A DNA stretch of 29,992 nucleotides from Antrodiella citrinella (Eukaryota; Basidiomycota; Agaricomycetes; Polyporales; Steccherinaceae). The stretch covers positions 1,310 to 31,301 of the forward strand of contig SGPM01000315.1 in the NCBI GenBank assembly GCA_004802725.1, given 5' to 3'. The first letter of the stretch is position 1; each line of letters opens with the position of its first letter. The translations under genes and the position numbers were made by a program. This document shows positions 20,159-29,992 of this stretch, in pieces. The notes under the pieces are model-generated. The model was not told the DNA's origin and ran no database searches. It saw nothing but the letters and a program-made list of their open reading frames with translations.

Positions 20159-21295
20159 TCAAGCATCCTTAAAACCATACAACTTCCTTGCATACGCCTC
20201 AGTTACCCAAGGCATCCACCAATACAACCAATGTCCTGTACGACAGAATATTGCAGGCATGAACACATGTTTTTCGCCCGCATCCACCGCTTGTATACAC
20301 CTCTCGGCCACCGCATCTTGTTTCAGACCCTTATTCCTGGTTTCGCGGTGCACGTCTGGCCCGTCTCCGCGATCAATAGCATTCGAGCGGAAAGTGCCCT
20401 CGACGGTGGAGGGCATCACGAACGAAAAGGTGATGGCGGGGTGTTCCATCGCGATGGACTGGTATAGAAGCAGAGCGGCACCTTTCGTAGCAGCATAGAC
20501 CGAGCGTGTGGGTGCTGGGACAACTGCAGCGAGAGAGGACACCAAAAGCATGGATGGCGATGATGAGCTGAACTGCAGTAGCGGGATCTGAGAGGACGTG
20601 AGCTGCTCGGTCGATAAAACGTCAATTGAGCACGGCGTACGAAAGCGAGAGCAGCTACTAGAGGACCAGTAAAGTTGCCTTTGGCAGCGGCGTTGACTAG
20701 GTCGACCGCTTTCTGCATGTCCTCTGCCGAAGCTTGGGCGGTGGACTTGGCTGAACTCGCATTCTCCAAACCAGCATTGGCAAGCAAAGGTTGAATTGCA
20801 GAGACACCGGCACAGACGATAACCGTGTCAATACCTCCCCAAGCTAGCGTAACGGAAGTCTTCAGGTCAACAACTCCGATTTGGTCACGTATGACGCGAC
20901 GTACTGGTCTCGATCTCTGTGCGCACGCGAACCATGTCCTCTGGGTTCGTAAAGTCTGCAGCAATACTGGCAAACGTCGTATTATCCGCCACCGTTTTAC
21001 GCGATTGCACGCATTCCGACTTGACCTTTTCCAGTTCGCTCTGTCTGCGGCCCACGATGCACACTTTCGCACCGCTAGCAGCATACTGCAGAGCGATAGA
21101 ACGCCCTATACCACTACCAGATGCACTGTTTCAATTCTAATTCAAAATAAAGGTTACTACTCACCTTGAAGCACCTAGAACGAGTACCCTTTCCTGGTTC
21201 CGAGGTATGCCACGCACTTTACGCCGAAGCAAGGTCCGCCACGCAGCGAACAGAACAGGCGACGCAAGTAACGCATACACCAGTGACGTTCTCAT
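20159..21295 (-). CDS. membrane-anchored short-chain dehydrogenase/reductase
   Basis: Four exons: 21295-21165, 21113-20905, 20843-20641, 20587-20159; 323 aa. Classical SDR with Rossmann fold: VLVLGASSGIGRSIALQYA (about 37-55, cofactor loop), an Arg-Arg after the second strand (IVGRRQ) favouring NADPH, VIVCAGVS, and the catalytic Ser199, Tyr212 and Lys216 (YAATK). A hydrophobic N-terminal helix (SLVYALLASPVLFAAW) and a Trp-rich hydrophobic C-terminus (HWLYWWMPW) suggest ER membrane anchoring like 11-beta-HSD or 3-ketosphinganine reductase. The exact substrate cannot be decided. The acceptor of intron 1 was set at 21114 because it gives the canonical GASSGIG; the AG 12 nt upstream would insert four residues. 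Divergent from the gene at 21754. Confidence 0.88.
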
Positions 21296-21753
21296 GTCGG
21301 GAAAGAAGGAGTGAGTGAGTGGCATGACTGGTCGGTTGTAGGAGGGCGTCTACGACGATAGCTCTTCCTTCCCGACGACGATCATCTACTTTTCACTGAA
21401 ATTTGAGAATGGCGGTCTATTTTCCTGGTTATGTCTGGGTTGTTCGGGCACCTCGGTTCAACGACGTTCGAATGAAGCCTAGAATGCGTTGGAATCTGAA
21501 CTGGGCTACCATTCCTGGTGGTGTCAGCCGCCAATCCGTCCTATAAGAGTCGTTCAACTGTGCGTTTTCTTTTCTCAACCCCTCATTCCTATCCACAGCC
21601 TACTCCTCCCTCTTCTCTCTTTCTGAAGCTGCGCTTGATCTGTCTCTCTATCGTCTTGTCTTGACTCGGCACACAACATTCACTACCACCCGCTCTTTAC
21701 ATTCCAAGGACTTGAAGCCCTCTCACAGCCTAACATTCTTTCACGAACCAACC
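21296..21753. promoter_or_regulatory. divergent promoter region (SDR / Ser-Pro-rich gene)
   Basis: 458 bases between divergent start codons. TATAAG at 21542-21547 is followed by a strongly pyrimidine-rich tract (about 21565-21655), typical of highly expressed fungal promoters and transcription starts, pointing toward the plus-strand gene. Confidence 0.5.
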
Positions 21754-22947
21754 ATGTCAGCCTCCATCACATCTAGCTCTACCTGCCCTTGCCTCGTCGA
21801 ACGGGCCATGATGCCTCCGTCTATCGTATCGGACGCCTACTATGCATCCCGCGAGGCCCCGCCCAGCCCTCAGGTGCCTGTCGAGGTGATCAACGTCGTC
21901 TATCCATCCTTGCTTACTGTCAAGGACGACTTGCATGAGGAAATCGCAAGAATCTTCTCCAACGTCCCGAAGCCTACTCTGCCCCCCTTCACTCTCCCGG
22001 ATAGCTCTCCTTGGGACTCTCCTTTGTCCGGTCGTCATTTCCTCAATCGAACCACGGATAGCGCCGAAACGTCCTCTTCTCGGGGGTCGTCCATTGGTAC
22101 GGAGTCTTGCGACTCTCTTGTGTTCAGTCCCTTGTTCGCCCACACCCCAAGTCATCCATCCGATCCTAACCAGACCTGCATCTACAACAACGGTTCCTCT
22201 GGCTCTGCGCATATGGGCCTCGGCTTCACCGGCTTGTCGAACCAAGATGGAACTCCTTTCGACGGCTATGGGATCTTGCGTCCGGTCATGCACAAGAATG
22301 ACAGCACCCAGGCTCGTGCTTCGTGCGCTTACAAACCTGCTGGACGCGGACTCGGATTTTGCGGTGAAGATCGTGATCATTGGCAGTGGGCCGGAGATCA
22401 TGAGGTCCTGTTCGACGCTGACGCCGACAATACGCTCGTCGACAACAATGCGCGTCGTCAAGCTCGCAGCGCGGACCTCTCTAAACGTCAGAGTTGCTTC
22501 TCTCCTCCAGGACTTCGCAAGGATATTCTCTCGCCCGACCTGGACCGTCTCTTCAATAACATCTCAGCTCAGTCGACCCTCTCTAGGTCCTCTTACATGC
22601 GTATGTCTCACGGACCCGTGTCAAACAAGTTCAGTCTTCCCAAGAGACCCGTCTCCCAATTCGTGACGAAGAGTGCCCGTACTGATACCGGAGGTACACG
22701 GTACACCTCGAAAGACTCGAACTGGAGGCGTCAGCGCCCTAGCGTCCTGCACACTGTTCCCCTACCCCCTTCCACCTCCGACGTCTTCTACACGTTTGCC
22801 ACTCCCGACCTCGCGGCCCCGTCTACGCTCGTCGATCGCCCCCAGTTTCGTGCCAATGAGTTGTTCAACTTGGACAAGGATGGCGAGGGCTCTCCTGGTT
22901 GGACGCTGCCTCCGATCGCAGAAAAGCCCAGGAAAGCTCGATTCTAA
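21754..22947 (+). CDS. hypothetical Ser/Pro-rich protein, single exon
   Basis: One uninterrupted frame of 397 aa from ATG 21754 (MSASITSSSTC), the first ATG after a CT-rich leader. I recognise no domain. Visible features: Ser, Pro and Thr rich throughout; an N-terminal stretch VPVEVINVVYPSLLTVKDDL that looks structured; Gly-rich blocks MGLGFTGLSN and RGLGFCGEDRD; a basic end ending KPRKARF. No signal peptide or membrane segment, so probably intracellular and largely disordered, possibly a regulator. Codon use is strongly biased to C/G third positions (many TCC, CTC, GTC), supporting this frame over the 243-codon frame shifted within it and the 234-codon antisense frame. The lack of introns is unusual for this window. 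Confidence 0.8.
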   Translation: MSASITSSSTCPCLVERAMMPPSIVSDAYYASREAPPSPQVPVEVINVVYPSLLTVKDDLHEEIARIFSNVPKPTLPPFTLPDSSPWDSPLSGRHFLNRTTDSAETSSSRGSSIGTESCDSLVFSPLFAHTPSHPSDPNQTCIYNNGSSGSAHMGLGFTGLSNQDGTPFDGYGILRPVMHKNDSTQARASCAYKPAGRGLGFCGEDRDHWQWAGDHEVLFDADADNTLVDNNARRQARSADLSKRQSCFSPPGLRKDILSPDLDRLFNNISAQSTLSRSSYMRMSHGPVSNKFSLPKRPVSQFVTKSARTDTGGTRYTSKDSNWRRQRPSVLHTVPLPPSTSDVFYTFATPDLAAPSTLVDRPQFRANELFNLDKDGEGSPGWTLPPIAEKPRKARF

Positions 22948-23202
22948 AGCGAGGGGTAGCTTCTACATGACTGTACGACTTCTCATGCATATTTGGCTGC
23001 GACTCCTCCGACAGCATATTCTCCACAATCGTAAACATCATAACCCACACCTCCCTGTACATTAGTCAACTCTCACTCAGCATGTTTCTATTTATTGTAT
23101 CATTGAACCCATGAAAGCCATGAGAACTCTTCTTCAACCGCAAACGACCGGAGGACTGAGATTCGAGTAGTACTGAGGCCTGAGGTCGAGTCACAACTCA
23201 CT

Positions 23203-23208
23203 ATAAAT
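23203..23208 (+). promoter_or_regulatory. TATA box of MET2
   Basis: TATAAA, 46 nt upstream of the MET2 ATG. The spacing implies a very short leader. Confidence 0.45.
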
Positions 23209-23218
23209 CACAAACATT

Positions 23219-23258
23219 ATGGGCGCTTAATATGTCAACTTTCAAATCCCTGCCATGA
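23219..23258 (+). promoter_or_regulatory. two tandem upstream ORFs before MET2
   Basis: ATG 23219 opens a 3-codon uORF (MGA, stop ending 23230). ATG 23232 opens an 8-codon uORF (MSTFKSLP) whose TGA (23256-23258) overlaps the MET2 start in an ATGA junction. Whether they are in the mRNA depends on the transcription start, which may lie only about 30 nt after the TATA box. Confidence 0.4.
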
Positions 23259-24711
23259 CTTCTAGTTTCGCATCTCTACTTGAGCAGGAGGTGTACACTG
23301 TACCATCATTCACATTAGACTCAGGTCGCATCATTAGAGATGTACCAGTCGCATACAAGACATGGGGAAAACTGAATGAGACAAAGGACAATATCATGAT
23401 CATCTGCCATGCGTTTACCGGAAGCGCGGACGTAGAGGATTGGTGTGTTTTGTCTCTCCATTCTTGTTGAGATGTATCTGACAGGTTGTATTTGTGTGGA
23501 TAGGTGGGGTCCGTTGATGGGGAGAGGCAAAGCGTTCGACGCGAACCGCTATTTCATCTTCTGTGGGAATGTCATGGGGTCGCCTTATGGATCGGCTTCA
23601 CCAGTTACGATCAACCCAGATACGGGCAAGCCGTATGGTCCCGAGTTTCCTGCTACAACCATTCGTGACGATGTGAGGCGAGTATTAAGCTCTGCTGTGC
23701 TAATGTGCTTGCATTGACGATGAAATTAGGTTACACAAATTGGTTCTAGATCACCTTGGGGTAGCCTCTGTCGCGGTGGTTATTGGGGGTTCCATGGGAG
23801 GGATGGCCGTACTGGAGTGGCCATTATGCTCGCCACCAGGTTATGTGAGGCACATCATTCCCATTGCTACTTCAGCGAGACACTCTGCATGGTGCATCAG
23901 CTGGGGCGAGGCGCAGCGGCAGAGCATCTACAGCGATCCTGGATACGAAGACGGGTACTACTCCTCTCAACCAGCTTCGGGACTCGCAGCTGCACGCATG
24001 GCTGCTCTGCTCACCTACCGTTCGCGTGACTCCTTTGAAAGTCGGTTCGGGCGGAAACCGCAGCAAAACGCAGAGATGATGCCTACGCCGCCACGGTCTC
24101 CGAATTCGACCTTCACGTCAGATGATTGTTTAGCGGAGCACAACGATGGCTCCAAGAACACGAAATCGCGTACTCCTCTCGGGTCGAGCACTCCCTCACG
24201 CACACAGTCCCCTGCTCCCGCTCGCGCACCTATATTCTCCGCGCAATCCTACCTCCGCTACCAAGGAGACAAGTTCACGGCGCGCTTTGACGCGAACTGC
24301 TACATCCACATCACGCGTAAACTCGACACGCACGATGTCTCGCGGGGTCGCCAGCTGCCAGGTGAAGACGAGTTCAGCGCCCTCGCGCGCGTCCTGGGCG
24401 CGATTCCACCCCGCGCGTTGGTCATTGGTGTGCAAACGGACGGTTTGTTCACACCGAATGAGCAGCGCGAGCTAGCGGAGCATATCCCGGACGCGGAGCT
24501 CGTGATCATCCCGTCGCCTGAGGGCCACGATGGGTTTTTGTTGGAGTTTGAGTTGATCAATGGGCATATCATGGGTTTCCTGAAGAGAGAGTTCCCAGAA
24601 TTCTATCGGACTACTAGTGGTACAGATGTGTCGGACGAGCCGGAGGAAGGGTTCGATATCAAGAAGACGAGTCTGTTCGGAGAGGCAGAGGCGGATATTG
24701 TCAGATGGTAA
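23255..24711 (+). CDS. MET2: homoserine O-acetyltransferase
   Basis: Three exons: 23255-23442, 23504-23677, 23730-24711; 447 aa. Transfers acetyl from acetyl-CoA to homoserine, the first committed step to methionine by the sulfhydrylation route. Alpha/beta-hydrolase fold: VAYKTWGKLNE, CHAFTGSADVEDWWGPLMG, FFCGNVMGS-type strand (FIFCGNVMGSPYGS), nucleophile Ser142 in GGSMGGMAVLEW, Asp358 in QTDGLFTP and His387 in EGHDGFLLE. A low-complexity Ser/Pro/Thr insert (about 235-285, for example PTPPRSPNS, TPSRTQSPAP) interrupts the cap region, as in other fungal Met2 proteins. Intron 2 has a GC donor (GAG/GCGAGT), because only this cut keeps the frame into RLHKLVLDHLGV. The start is supported by the MTSSFASLLEQ context and the nearby TATA box. 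Confidence 0.95.
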
Positions 24712-25246
24712 AAAGGGTCAGGCATTACTCAAGTTGTTGTACATTAGATTTCGTTGTAGAATCATGTCACTTTGAACAGGTTGCTTTAGCCAAAGTGTCT
24801 TCCAGCGGATAGGGTTGCCGTGTGCGACCACATCACCAAGCTGTCCGGAACTTCATTTCAGACTATGCTTGCTAGACACGTTGGTGATCTCCATTGTATA
24901 ATCTCAGCAAAATCGCCCTGCAGAATCTGACATTCTGACTGATCCATGCATTCGCCTCGTCAGTCCCTGCGCGCCAGACAATTCTGAACGCCCTTCATTG
25001 ACAGCTTCTCCGGTATAACTGACTCATAGAACAGGCCAAGACCTTGGCCGTACTTCCGAGCTGAACATGAACATGAAAACGATGCCGATACCCTCTCCTC
25101 GTCAATGCATCCAGGCTCTAGACGATCTCCGGCCGAGCGTGTACCTGGATGGGTCAACTACATATAAAGGACCAACAAGGCGCACAATGCTCGCCTTATC
25201 CTGAGGACTCAGATCGCACACCCATTTTCCAGAGCAGACATCAACA
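24712..25246. other. intergenic region with promoter of the secreted protein
   Basis: 535 bases, no coding frame recognised. TATAAA at 25163-25168 lies 79 nt before the ATG of the next gene. Confidence 0.5.
25163..25168 (+). promoter_or_regulatory. TATA box of the secreted cysteine-rich gene
   Basis: TATAAA within CATATAAAGG, 79 nt upstream of ATG 25247, on the same strand. Confidence 0.5.
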
Positions 25247-25678
25247 ATGTTCTTCCTGAACTCCGTCCTCTTCTTTGCCCTCGCTACGGCAAGCACAGCC
25301 AGCGCCGCATCCTGTGGTGCAGCACAGCCCGTACACTTGTGCTGCCAAACCCTGGCTCCTTGGTCCACCAACTCCGCCGTCTGGGGCGGTATTTGTGGCG
25401 TGACACCCGCAGACCCCAGCACGCCGATGGGCGCGGGGTGCGAAGAAACCACTGTCTGGTGAGAAATTACCGAGTTGGCTGACATGCTTTGTCGAGGAAG
25501 ACTGATAAATTCTGTTCGTTCGTCATGTGTAGCCCCACAGGGCTGAACGAAGTTTGTTGTGACGATGTGCACAGTGAGTGTAGTTCAGGATCAGCTGTGT
25601 TACGATTTGACTGATCGGTGTTGATGGATTGAAGCTTGCGGAGACGGTGCACTTGGGACCAACTGCACGGCAGTTTGA
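25247..25678 (+). CDS. small secreted cysteine-rich, hydrophobin-like protein
   Basis: Three exons: 25247-25458, 25533-25573, 25635-25678; 98 aa. A clear signal peptide (MFFLNSVLFFALATASTASA) precedes about 78 mature residues with ten cysteines in the order C-x8-CC-x16-C-x14-C-x5-C-x7-CC-x5-C-x8-C, ending GTNCTAV. The two CC pairs and small size recall class I hydrophobins, which coat aerial hyphae with an amphipathic film. However, a true hydrophobin has eight cysteines with one between the first CC and the middle pair; here there are two additional cysteines and little aliphatic sequence between CC blocks. It may therefore be a diverged hydrophobin or another secreted family. Intron phases 2 and 1 agree, and each splice completes a cysteine or threonine codon. 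Confidence 0.78.
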
Positions 25679-26129
25679 GGTAGGAATCTTTCGGGCAAGA
25701 TCTGCCAAGGAGTCCAAATCCGTGGATGGCCATTCACAGAAATGGAGGCGGGTGTCTAGTGGGCGATGCGATGGGCAACGGGGTGTGATAGCCAACCTGT
25801 TTCGTCGAACACTGCTATGCAGAATAGAGATAGAGGTTTGACCCAATGAGATAAAAAGAGAGAGAAAATCGATTGCGCACCTTTTTGCTACCTCGAGATG
25901 ACATCTCCAGAGAAGAATCGAATACTTCGAAGTGATGTCCAAAATGGAGGACTCGTACAAAACGGTGTGAAAGAACTGTAAATATCACGTATGAGTTACA
26001 CAGACGGATCATCACACATGGATTAAAAATATTGTTCAAGCTTACTTCAAGCCTCGAGCAAATTGCCATGTAGAAAAATGATTATCCACAAACACATACC
26101 TAGGGCTATAGATAGAAATGCAAGATAGT
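25679..26129. other. intergenic, convergent 3' ends
   Basis: 451 AT-richer bases between two stops. Minus-strand frames here are short and show no domain. Confidence 0.5.
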
Positions 26130-27809
26130 TTATACAGCCGTCCGCTCATTGCTAACAGTTAAGTGATTTCGCTGCCGTGAGCCACCGTCGTCGTCGACGC
26201 TGTCGATGCTGTCGTCGAAAAGCCTGAGGCTCCTTCGCACCGGATCTAGACGCACTACATCTCTCAACGCCACCCCGGCGACCTCAGGCTGCCTCGGAGA
26301 CGAAACAGTTGCCGACCAGGGCTTGAATAGCACCGCACTGTGCATCTCACTTTCGGTACTACCAAGGAGACGAGACGTCGCTGCTGCCTGACGCAGGTTA
26401 AGTAAGACTCGGCTGGAGAGAATCGAGTGCATCACGCGTTGAAATCTACAGGGAAAATCAGCCACGAGGAAAAGTAGGGGGTGTCTAGACTTACGAGGTA
26501 AGTAGGACGGTGGCATATCCATGCTGCACGCACTAATAAGAGATGATGGTATAGATTGAGGACAACTATGCTTACGGGAGCGCGGAGGAGAACGACGACA
26601 TTGCATATCGCCAGAACTGAACCCTATATGAACGATGGACTTGTTCACGGAGAAAGGGGGCGTACTGCATATATATACATAGTTCGTTATTCCATCCCTG
26701 AAAATGGTCCGAATGATAGTAGTCTTCTTTCGTCGCCCTGAGGAACCCCCACGGTCAGACAGCATGAACGGCAAAGTCTTAATACTTACAGCTTCGGGTA
26801 TACTTCATTAATGTTAATGCGAGGATGACTACAAACGGTGTCAGCTTGCGTTTAGAATAGCCAGTCGATACACTCACCGGATTCGAAGCCTGTGAAAATA
26901 ATAAATGCAGCAAAGAGATCGGTTTTCTGTAAGTTCATGATACATCCGGGTTGATGAGGAAGTGGGTTGGCGACTAGCAAAAAATTGAAACATGAGTATT
27001 ACCCGAACACTGGCAAAATCAGTAGGCACGTACAGACGAGCGAGTCGACCCACTGGACCAGGAAGTAGAGGCTCGGAGCCCCGCAGAACACGATCCCAAC
27101 GACGAGTGTCGCGCCAATGTATTTGTTGCGGTCCCAGAGTACCCACGTCCGCAAAATGAGGACGCTTTCGGTGAGGATGGTCCCAATACCGAACAGGTAG
27201 CCTAATAGACCAAAACGTATTAACGCAAGTGAGCTCATGAGCCAAAACATTTACTTACAGATCGTCTTGAATATGACAACGCATTGGCCCCGATCCAACA
27301 CCGCGAATTGTTCTGGAGGTCAAGACGCGTGAATGAATACATAGCGGAGAGTGTGTCAAAGGCCGGAAGACGTACGATACAAAACGAGTGTCATGTCGGC
27401 GATGACGGAGTAGCGGGTGAGGAAGTACAGGGCTTTCCCCAGTGACAATGGAGAGAACCAGATGTATTTGGCTTCATCTCCGATATTCAGAAGATAATCA
27501 TATGCCTAGTGATTTTTGACTTCAGTCAAAGCATGCAATGCATGTTCAACAGACTTACCAATACAGTGGCAGTAGTCTCCCCTAGGCAGACCAACTATTG
27601 ACCGAGAGACGAGTCGCGGGTCACTTAGTAAGGTCTGCTTCATCTGGCAGGCCCCAAACCGTAGTAGAACAAAAGTCTTCAACAATGTGATAGCCGAGCG
27701 CAAGCCGTTGCTCGCCGTAGTGCCGTGAGTCGGCATTCGAACTCACAGCGCCTACAGCCTCGTTCTCCCAAACGTCTGACTCTAGATCTGAGGTCAATGC
27801 GCGCAACAT
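26130..27809 (-). CDS. DUF6533-type multi-transmembrane protein
   Basis: Eleven exons: 27809-27747 (uncertain), 27594-27559, 27505-27376, 27312-27259, 27201-27034, 26973-26878, 26828-26790, 26737-26666, 26616-26576, 26523-26495, 26445-26130; 347 aa. The DUF6533 signature AYDYLLNIGDEAKYIWFSP and GKALYFLTRYSVIADMTLVLY is followed by TM segments (YLFGIGTILTESVLILRTWVLW, GATLVVGIVFCG, FAAFIIFTGFES), then the loop IIRTIFRDG and VLAICNVVVLLRAP, and a final FQRVMHSILSSRVLLNLR. The layout is about seven TM helices with a cytosolic C-terminal tail of about 90 residues, receptor-like in shape. These proteins are very numerous in Agaricomycetes and have no established function. The core exons are firm; the first exon and the 152-nt first intron are less certain because the start lies 12 nt from that of the divergent gene. 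Confidence 0.85.
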
Positions 27810-27821
27810 TCAAACTTAGCT

Positions 27822-29833
27822 ATGAATCCTCTTAACAACAATGTTCCCAATCACCCACCACAGCATCCGTACACAACTTCCCCGTTTCCTGTGTACTTGC
27901 AGTCATTTGGTACACCACAAACACCAACATTGCCGTATTATCACTCCTCGCCCTCGCCATATCCATATGCCTATAACCAGTACCCGACGCCTGTACCGAC
28001 TTCTACTTCGTATTTGCCACCTACGTCTCACGACGAGTTACTGAGTCTACCATCAGATGCTGTTCCTCCTCCCTCTTCCCCCCAACTCACCTCTCGGCCC
28101 CCACCGCTCTTCCGCTACACATCTACCACACCTACTAGTACACCATCAAAGTCACCGAGTCGAAGGAGACACCGACACGCTAAGGAGAACGACTACTATG
28201 ATATGGATGACATAGAGCGTACTCCTTCTAAACGGCCCAGGACATCATCACATGCAGGGACATCAAGCTCGCACCTGAGGCATCTTTCCGATACCGAGAA
28301 GCTGGCGCAACTCTTCTCGATGTTGAAGAACATGTCATGGACGTTATCAGATTTCCTATACGCCACTTTCGACTTCACATCTCCGTCCTCTCATTCACAC
28401 GCGGCCGTTGTCTCTCACTTTCTCAGAGGCACGGGAACGTACACTCTGTCTATGCTACTCGATCTCTGGCTTCGCCATCCTAGTGGACGCAACTCAGTCA
28501 GCACTGAAGGGTCCCTCATGTACAATACGACCACGCCATATGTTAAAATTAAACATGCTCGTTCAGCATTGACATCGTTTGCGGCGCAGGTGGTTCAATT
28601 GCGTTTAATTCAGGAAGCAGAGGCTGCGGTAAAGCCTAATCACGGTTTGCATGCCGCTCGTCCCAAAGGCAAGAACGAGAAACATCTGATATGGACCGAC
28701 CTGGGAACCGGTACCTTACCAAGGATCACGGAGACTATTGCGACACATCAACCGTTAACATTGGCATGTCTGACCGCTGTTGCGGAACGTCCTCCCCGGA
28801 AACGAAAGGGACAGGTCACTGCTCGTAGATATCGACCTGCGCAAATGGTGGGAGTCATTTATTACTAAGTTAGACAAACATGTTCTAATGGAAGCAGGTT
28901 GCAGCGCACGCTATCAGTTTCCTGGACTTCTCGCGCACTAACCGCGCAAATCTGCTCCCTCTCACTCGCGGTATCCTGTATTTCGCCCTCTCTGCGCCCA
29001 TCGATCTCTTTCACTACAACAGTCGTATTGGAACGATGCCCACCTATAACACTGTCTACCGAACTCTCGAGCACCTAGCCGACCATGAAGCAAAGATTGT
29101 CAGGGAGCACGGGAAAGATCCTACGACTCACGGTGACATCTGTTTCGACAATCTGCAGCATAACATTCGCCAGCGCGATGTTCGTCTTGGTCGTGAAACT
29201 ATAGTCAATATTGGGATCGCCGCAACATACTATGAGATCCCTGATGTCGATCTGAAGGCATTTGACATTGAAGACAAGCGGAGACGTCTGCAGGAAGGGA
29301 AGCGGAAGGATCTGACAGTGGAGCAGCTGTTGGGTTTCGTTGACGACAAGCACAGGGAAACAGTTGGGATGCTTCAGTGGTTGCGAGTCCTCACAAACTA
29401 CGTCCCCGCATTGCAGCCGTACAAAGAGCACATCTCCATGCTATACCGAACTCGTGGCGCCAAGCAGCAGCTCCCTATTTGCGCAACTACCATCCACCCG
29501 CTCGCTACGTGCCAGAAGAATGAAACAATCATCACTGAACTCAAGGACGCCATCGTAGACTTCCTTGATCAGACTGGCCAGACATCGGAGGAGCATCACA
29601 AGCGTCTGATACTATTTCACGGCGATGGTCTCTCGTACAATGTGCTGCTCTCGCTCAAGCAGTATCTACAGTTTCAGGACAACGAGTTTGAGCGCTGCGA
29701 GATTATCGAGCCCGTCCTCGCTATGTGGCATACAGCGTGGACTAATCTCAGCCGGATCTTCGAGACGCACTGGGGAGAACTGTCGCGGTGCGACCCTTCA
29801 ACTCTAAGCTATCTGTTACAGTTTTCGTTGTAA
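27822..29833 (+). CDS. DUF6589-containing protein, apparently short at the C-terminus
   Basis: Two exons, 27822-28847 and 28898-29833, joined by a 50-nt intron with CTAAT branch point; 653 aa. The first 100 residues are Pro/Ser/Tyr-rich and disordered. A basic patch SPSRRRHRHAK and PSKRPR suggests nuclear location. The DUF6589 region follows: AHAISFLDFSRTNRANLLPL, YFALSAPIDLFHYNSRIGT, YNTVYRTLEHLADH, the DNLQHNIRQRDVRLGRET block, AFDIEDKRRR, LTVEQLLGFVDD, ILFHGDGLSYN and LAMWHTAWTNLSRIFETHWG. Family members normally continue well beyond this WHxxWTxLSR block; here TAA follows within about 20 residues (SYLLQFSL). DUF6589 proteins are expanded in mushrooms and have no known activity. Divergent from the DUF6533 gene with only 12 nt between the start codons. 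Confidence 0.85.
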
Positions 29834-29992
29834 CTTGTAGTTATATTTCTTTTCTTTTCTTTTTGCTTAACGGACTCTTATTCCTTGTCTCGTCATTCAT
29901 CATGACTCATCTCCACATGACTTACTTATCATGTGACTTGCTTATTCAACATAAGCTGTAGGGCTTACTCATCGATGCCCGCTGTATTACTA
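29834..29992. other. 3' flank of the DUF6589 gene to window end
   Basis: Pyrimidine-rich (TTTCTTTTCTTTTC) after the stop, with no coding frame recognised. The missing DUF6589 C-terminal part was not seen here in any frame. Confidence 0.5.

Noticed and set aside
21114..21125. Acceptor 12 nt upstream in intron 1 of the dehydrogenase
   Set aside because: It would give a 39-nt intron and insert four residues into the cofactor loop. The later AG gives 51 nt and canonical GASSGIG.
21757..22666. 234-codon antisense frame and 243-codon shifted frame inside the Ser/Pro-rich gene
   Set aside because: The longest frame has the CT-rich leader, strong third-position C/G bias and a full-length start and stop. 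The others are shadows in rare codons.
1..29992. Transposons, CRISPR arrays, rRNA or a secondary-metabolite cluster
   Set aside because: No transposase, reverse transcriptase, terminal repeats, repeat-spacer array, rRNA sequence or biosynthetic core enzyme was seen. The genes are a mix of housekeeping and lineage-specific families.

Overview
This window is nuclear DNA from a mushroom-forming basidiomycete (Agaricomycetes). The evidence is dense genes split by many 50-60 nt GT-AG introns, a TKL-type kinase with the mushroom-style HGDLRGANIL catalytic loop, DUF6533 and DUF6589 proteins, a small secreted hydrophobin-like protein, and eukaryotic housekeeping genes (SPC25, DBF2/SID2, APN1, MET2). 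All exon models were built by hand from splice sites, phase continuity and protein-family matches. The first 1 kb contains ambiguous bases (N), so it is lower-quality sequence.

Layout. 168-241: tRNA-Ile (minus). 801-3284 (minus): TKL kinase fused to a C-terminal receiver resembling Skn7 but stripped of catalytic residues. 4069-5851 (plus): endonuclease IV (APN1) with an 8-nt microexon. 5969-7038 (minus): cis-prenyltransferase for dolichol synthesis. 7161-8184 (plus): a broken DUF1996 gene lacking its 5' end and carrying a +1 frameshift. 8563-9109 (minus): small Dabb-domain protein. 9110-10712: mostly non-coding, with short repeats. 10713-12695 (plus) and 16519-18826 (minus): two paralogous UNC93-like transporters in inverted orientation with the same exon architecture. 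Between them lies a divergent pair of mitotic genes, SPC25 (12802-13716, minus) and DBF2/SID2 (13954-15991, plus). 20159-21295 (minus): membrane-anchored short-chain dehydrogenase. 21754-22947 (plus): unknown Ser/Pro-rich protein. 23255-24711 (plus): homoserine O-acetyltransferase (MET2) with a GC-AG intron and two tiny upstream ORFs. 25247-25678 (plus): secreted ten-cysteine protein. 26130-27809 (minus): DUF6533 multi-TM protein. 27822-29833 (plus): DUF6589 protein that ends early.

How it fits together. This is not one operon-like cluster. Two points stand out. The first is the kinase-pseudoreceiver fusion, which joins TKL signalling to a two-component fold that can probably no longer be phosphorylated. 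The second is the 237-bp promoter shared by SPC25 (kinetochore) and DBF2/SID2 (mitotic exit/septation kinase). It holds a perfect 11-bp inverted repeat with forkhead-like TAAACA half-sites around a CACGTG, and an AACGCGTT MCB-type box, which suggests coordinated cell-cycle control.
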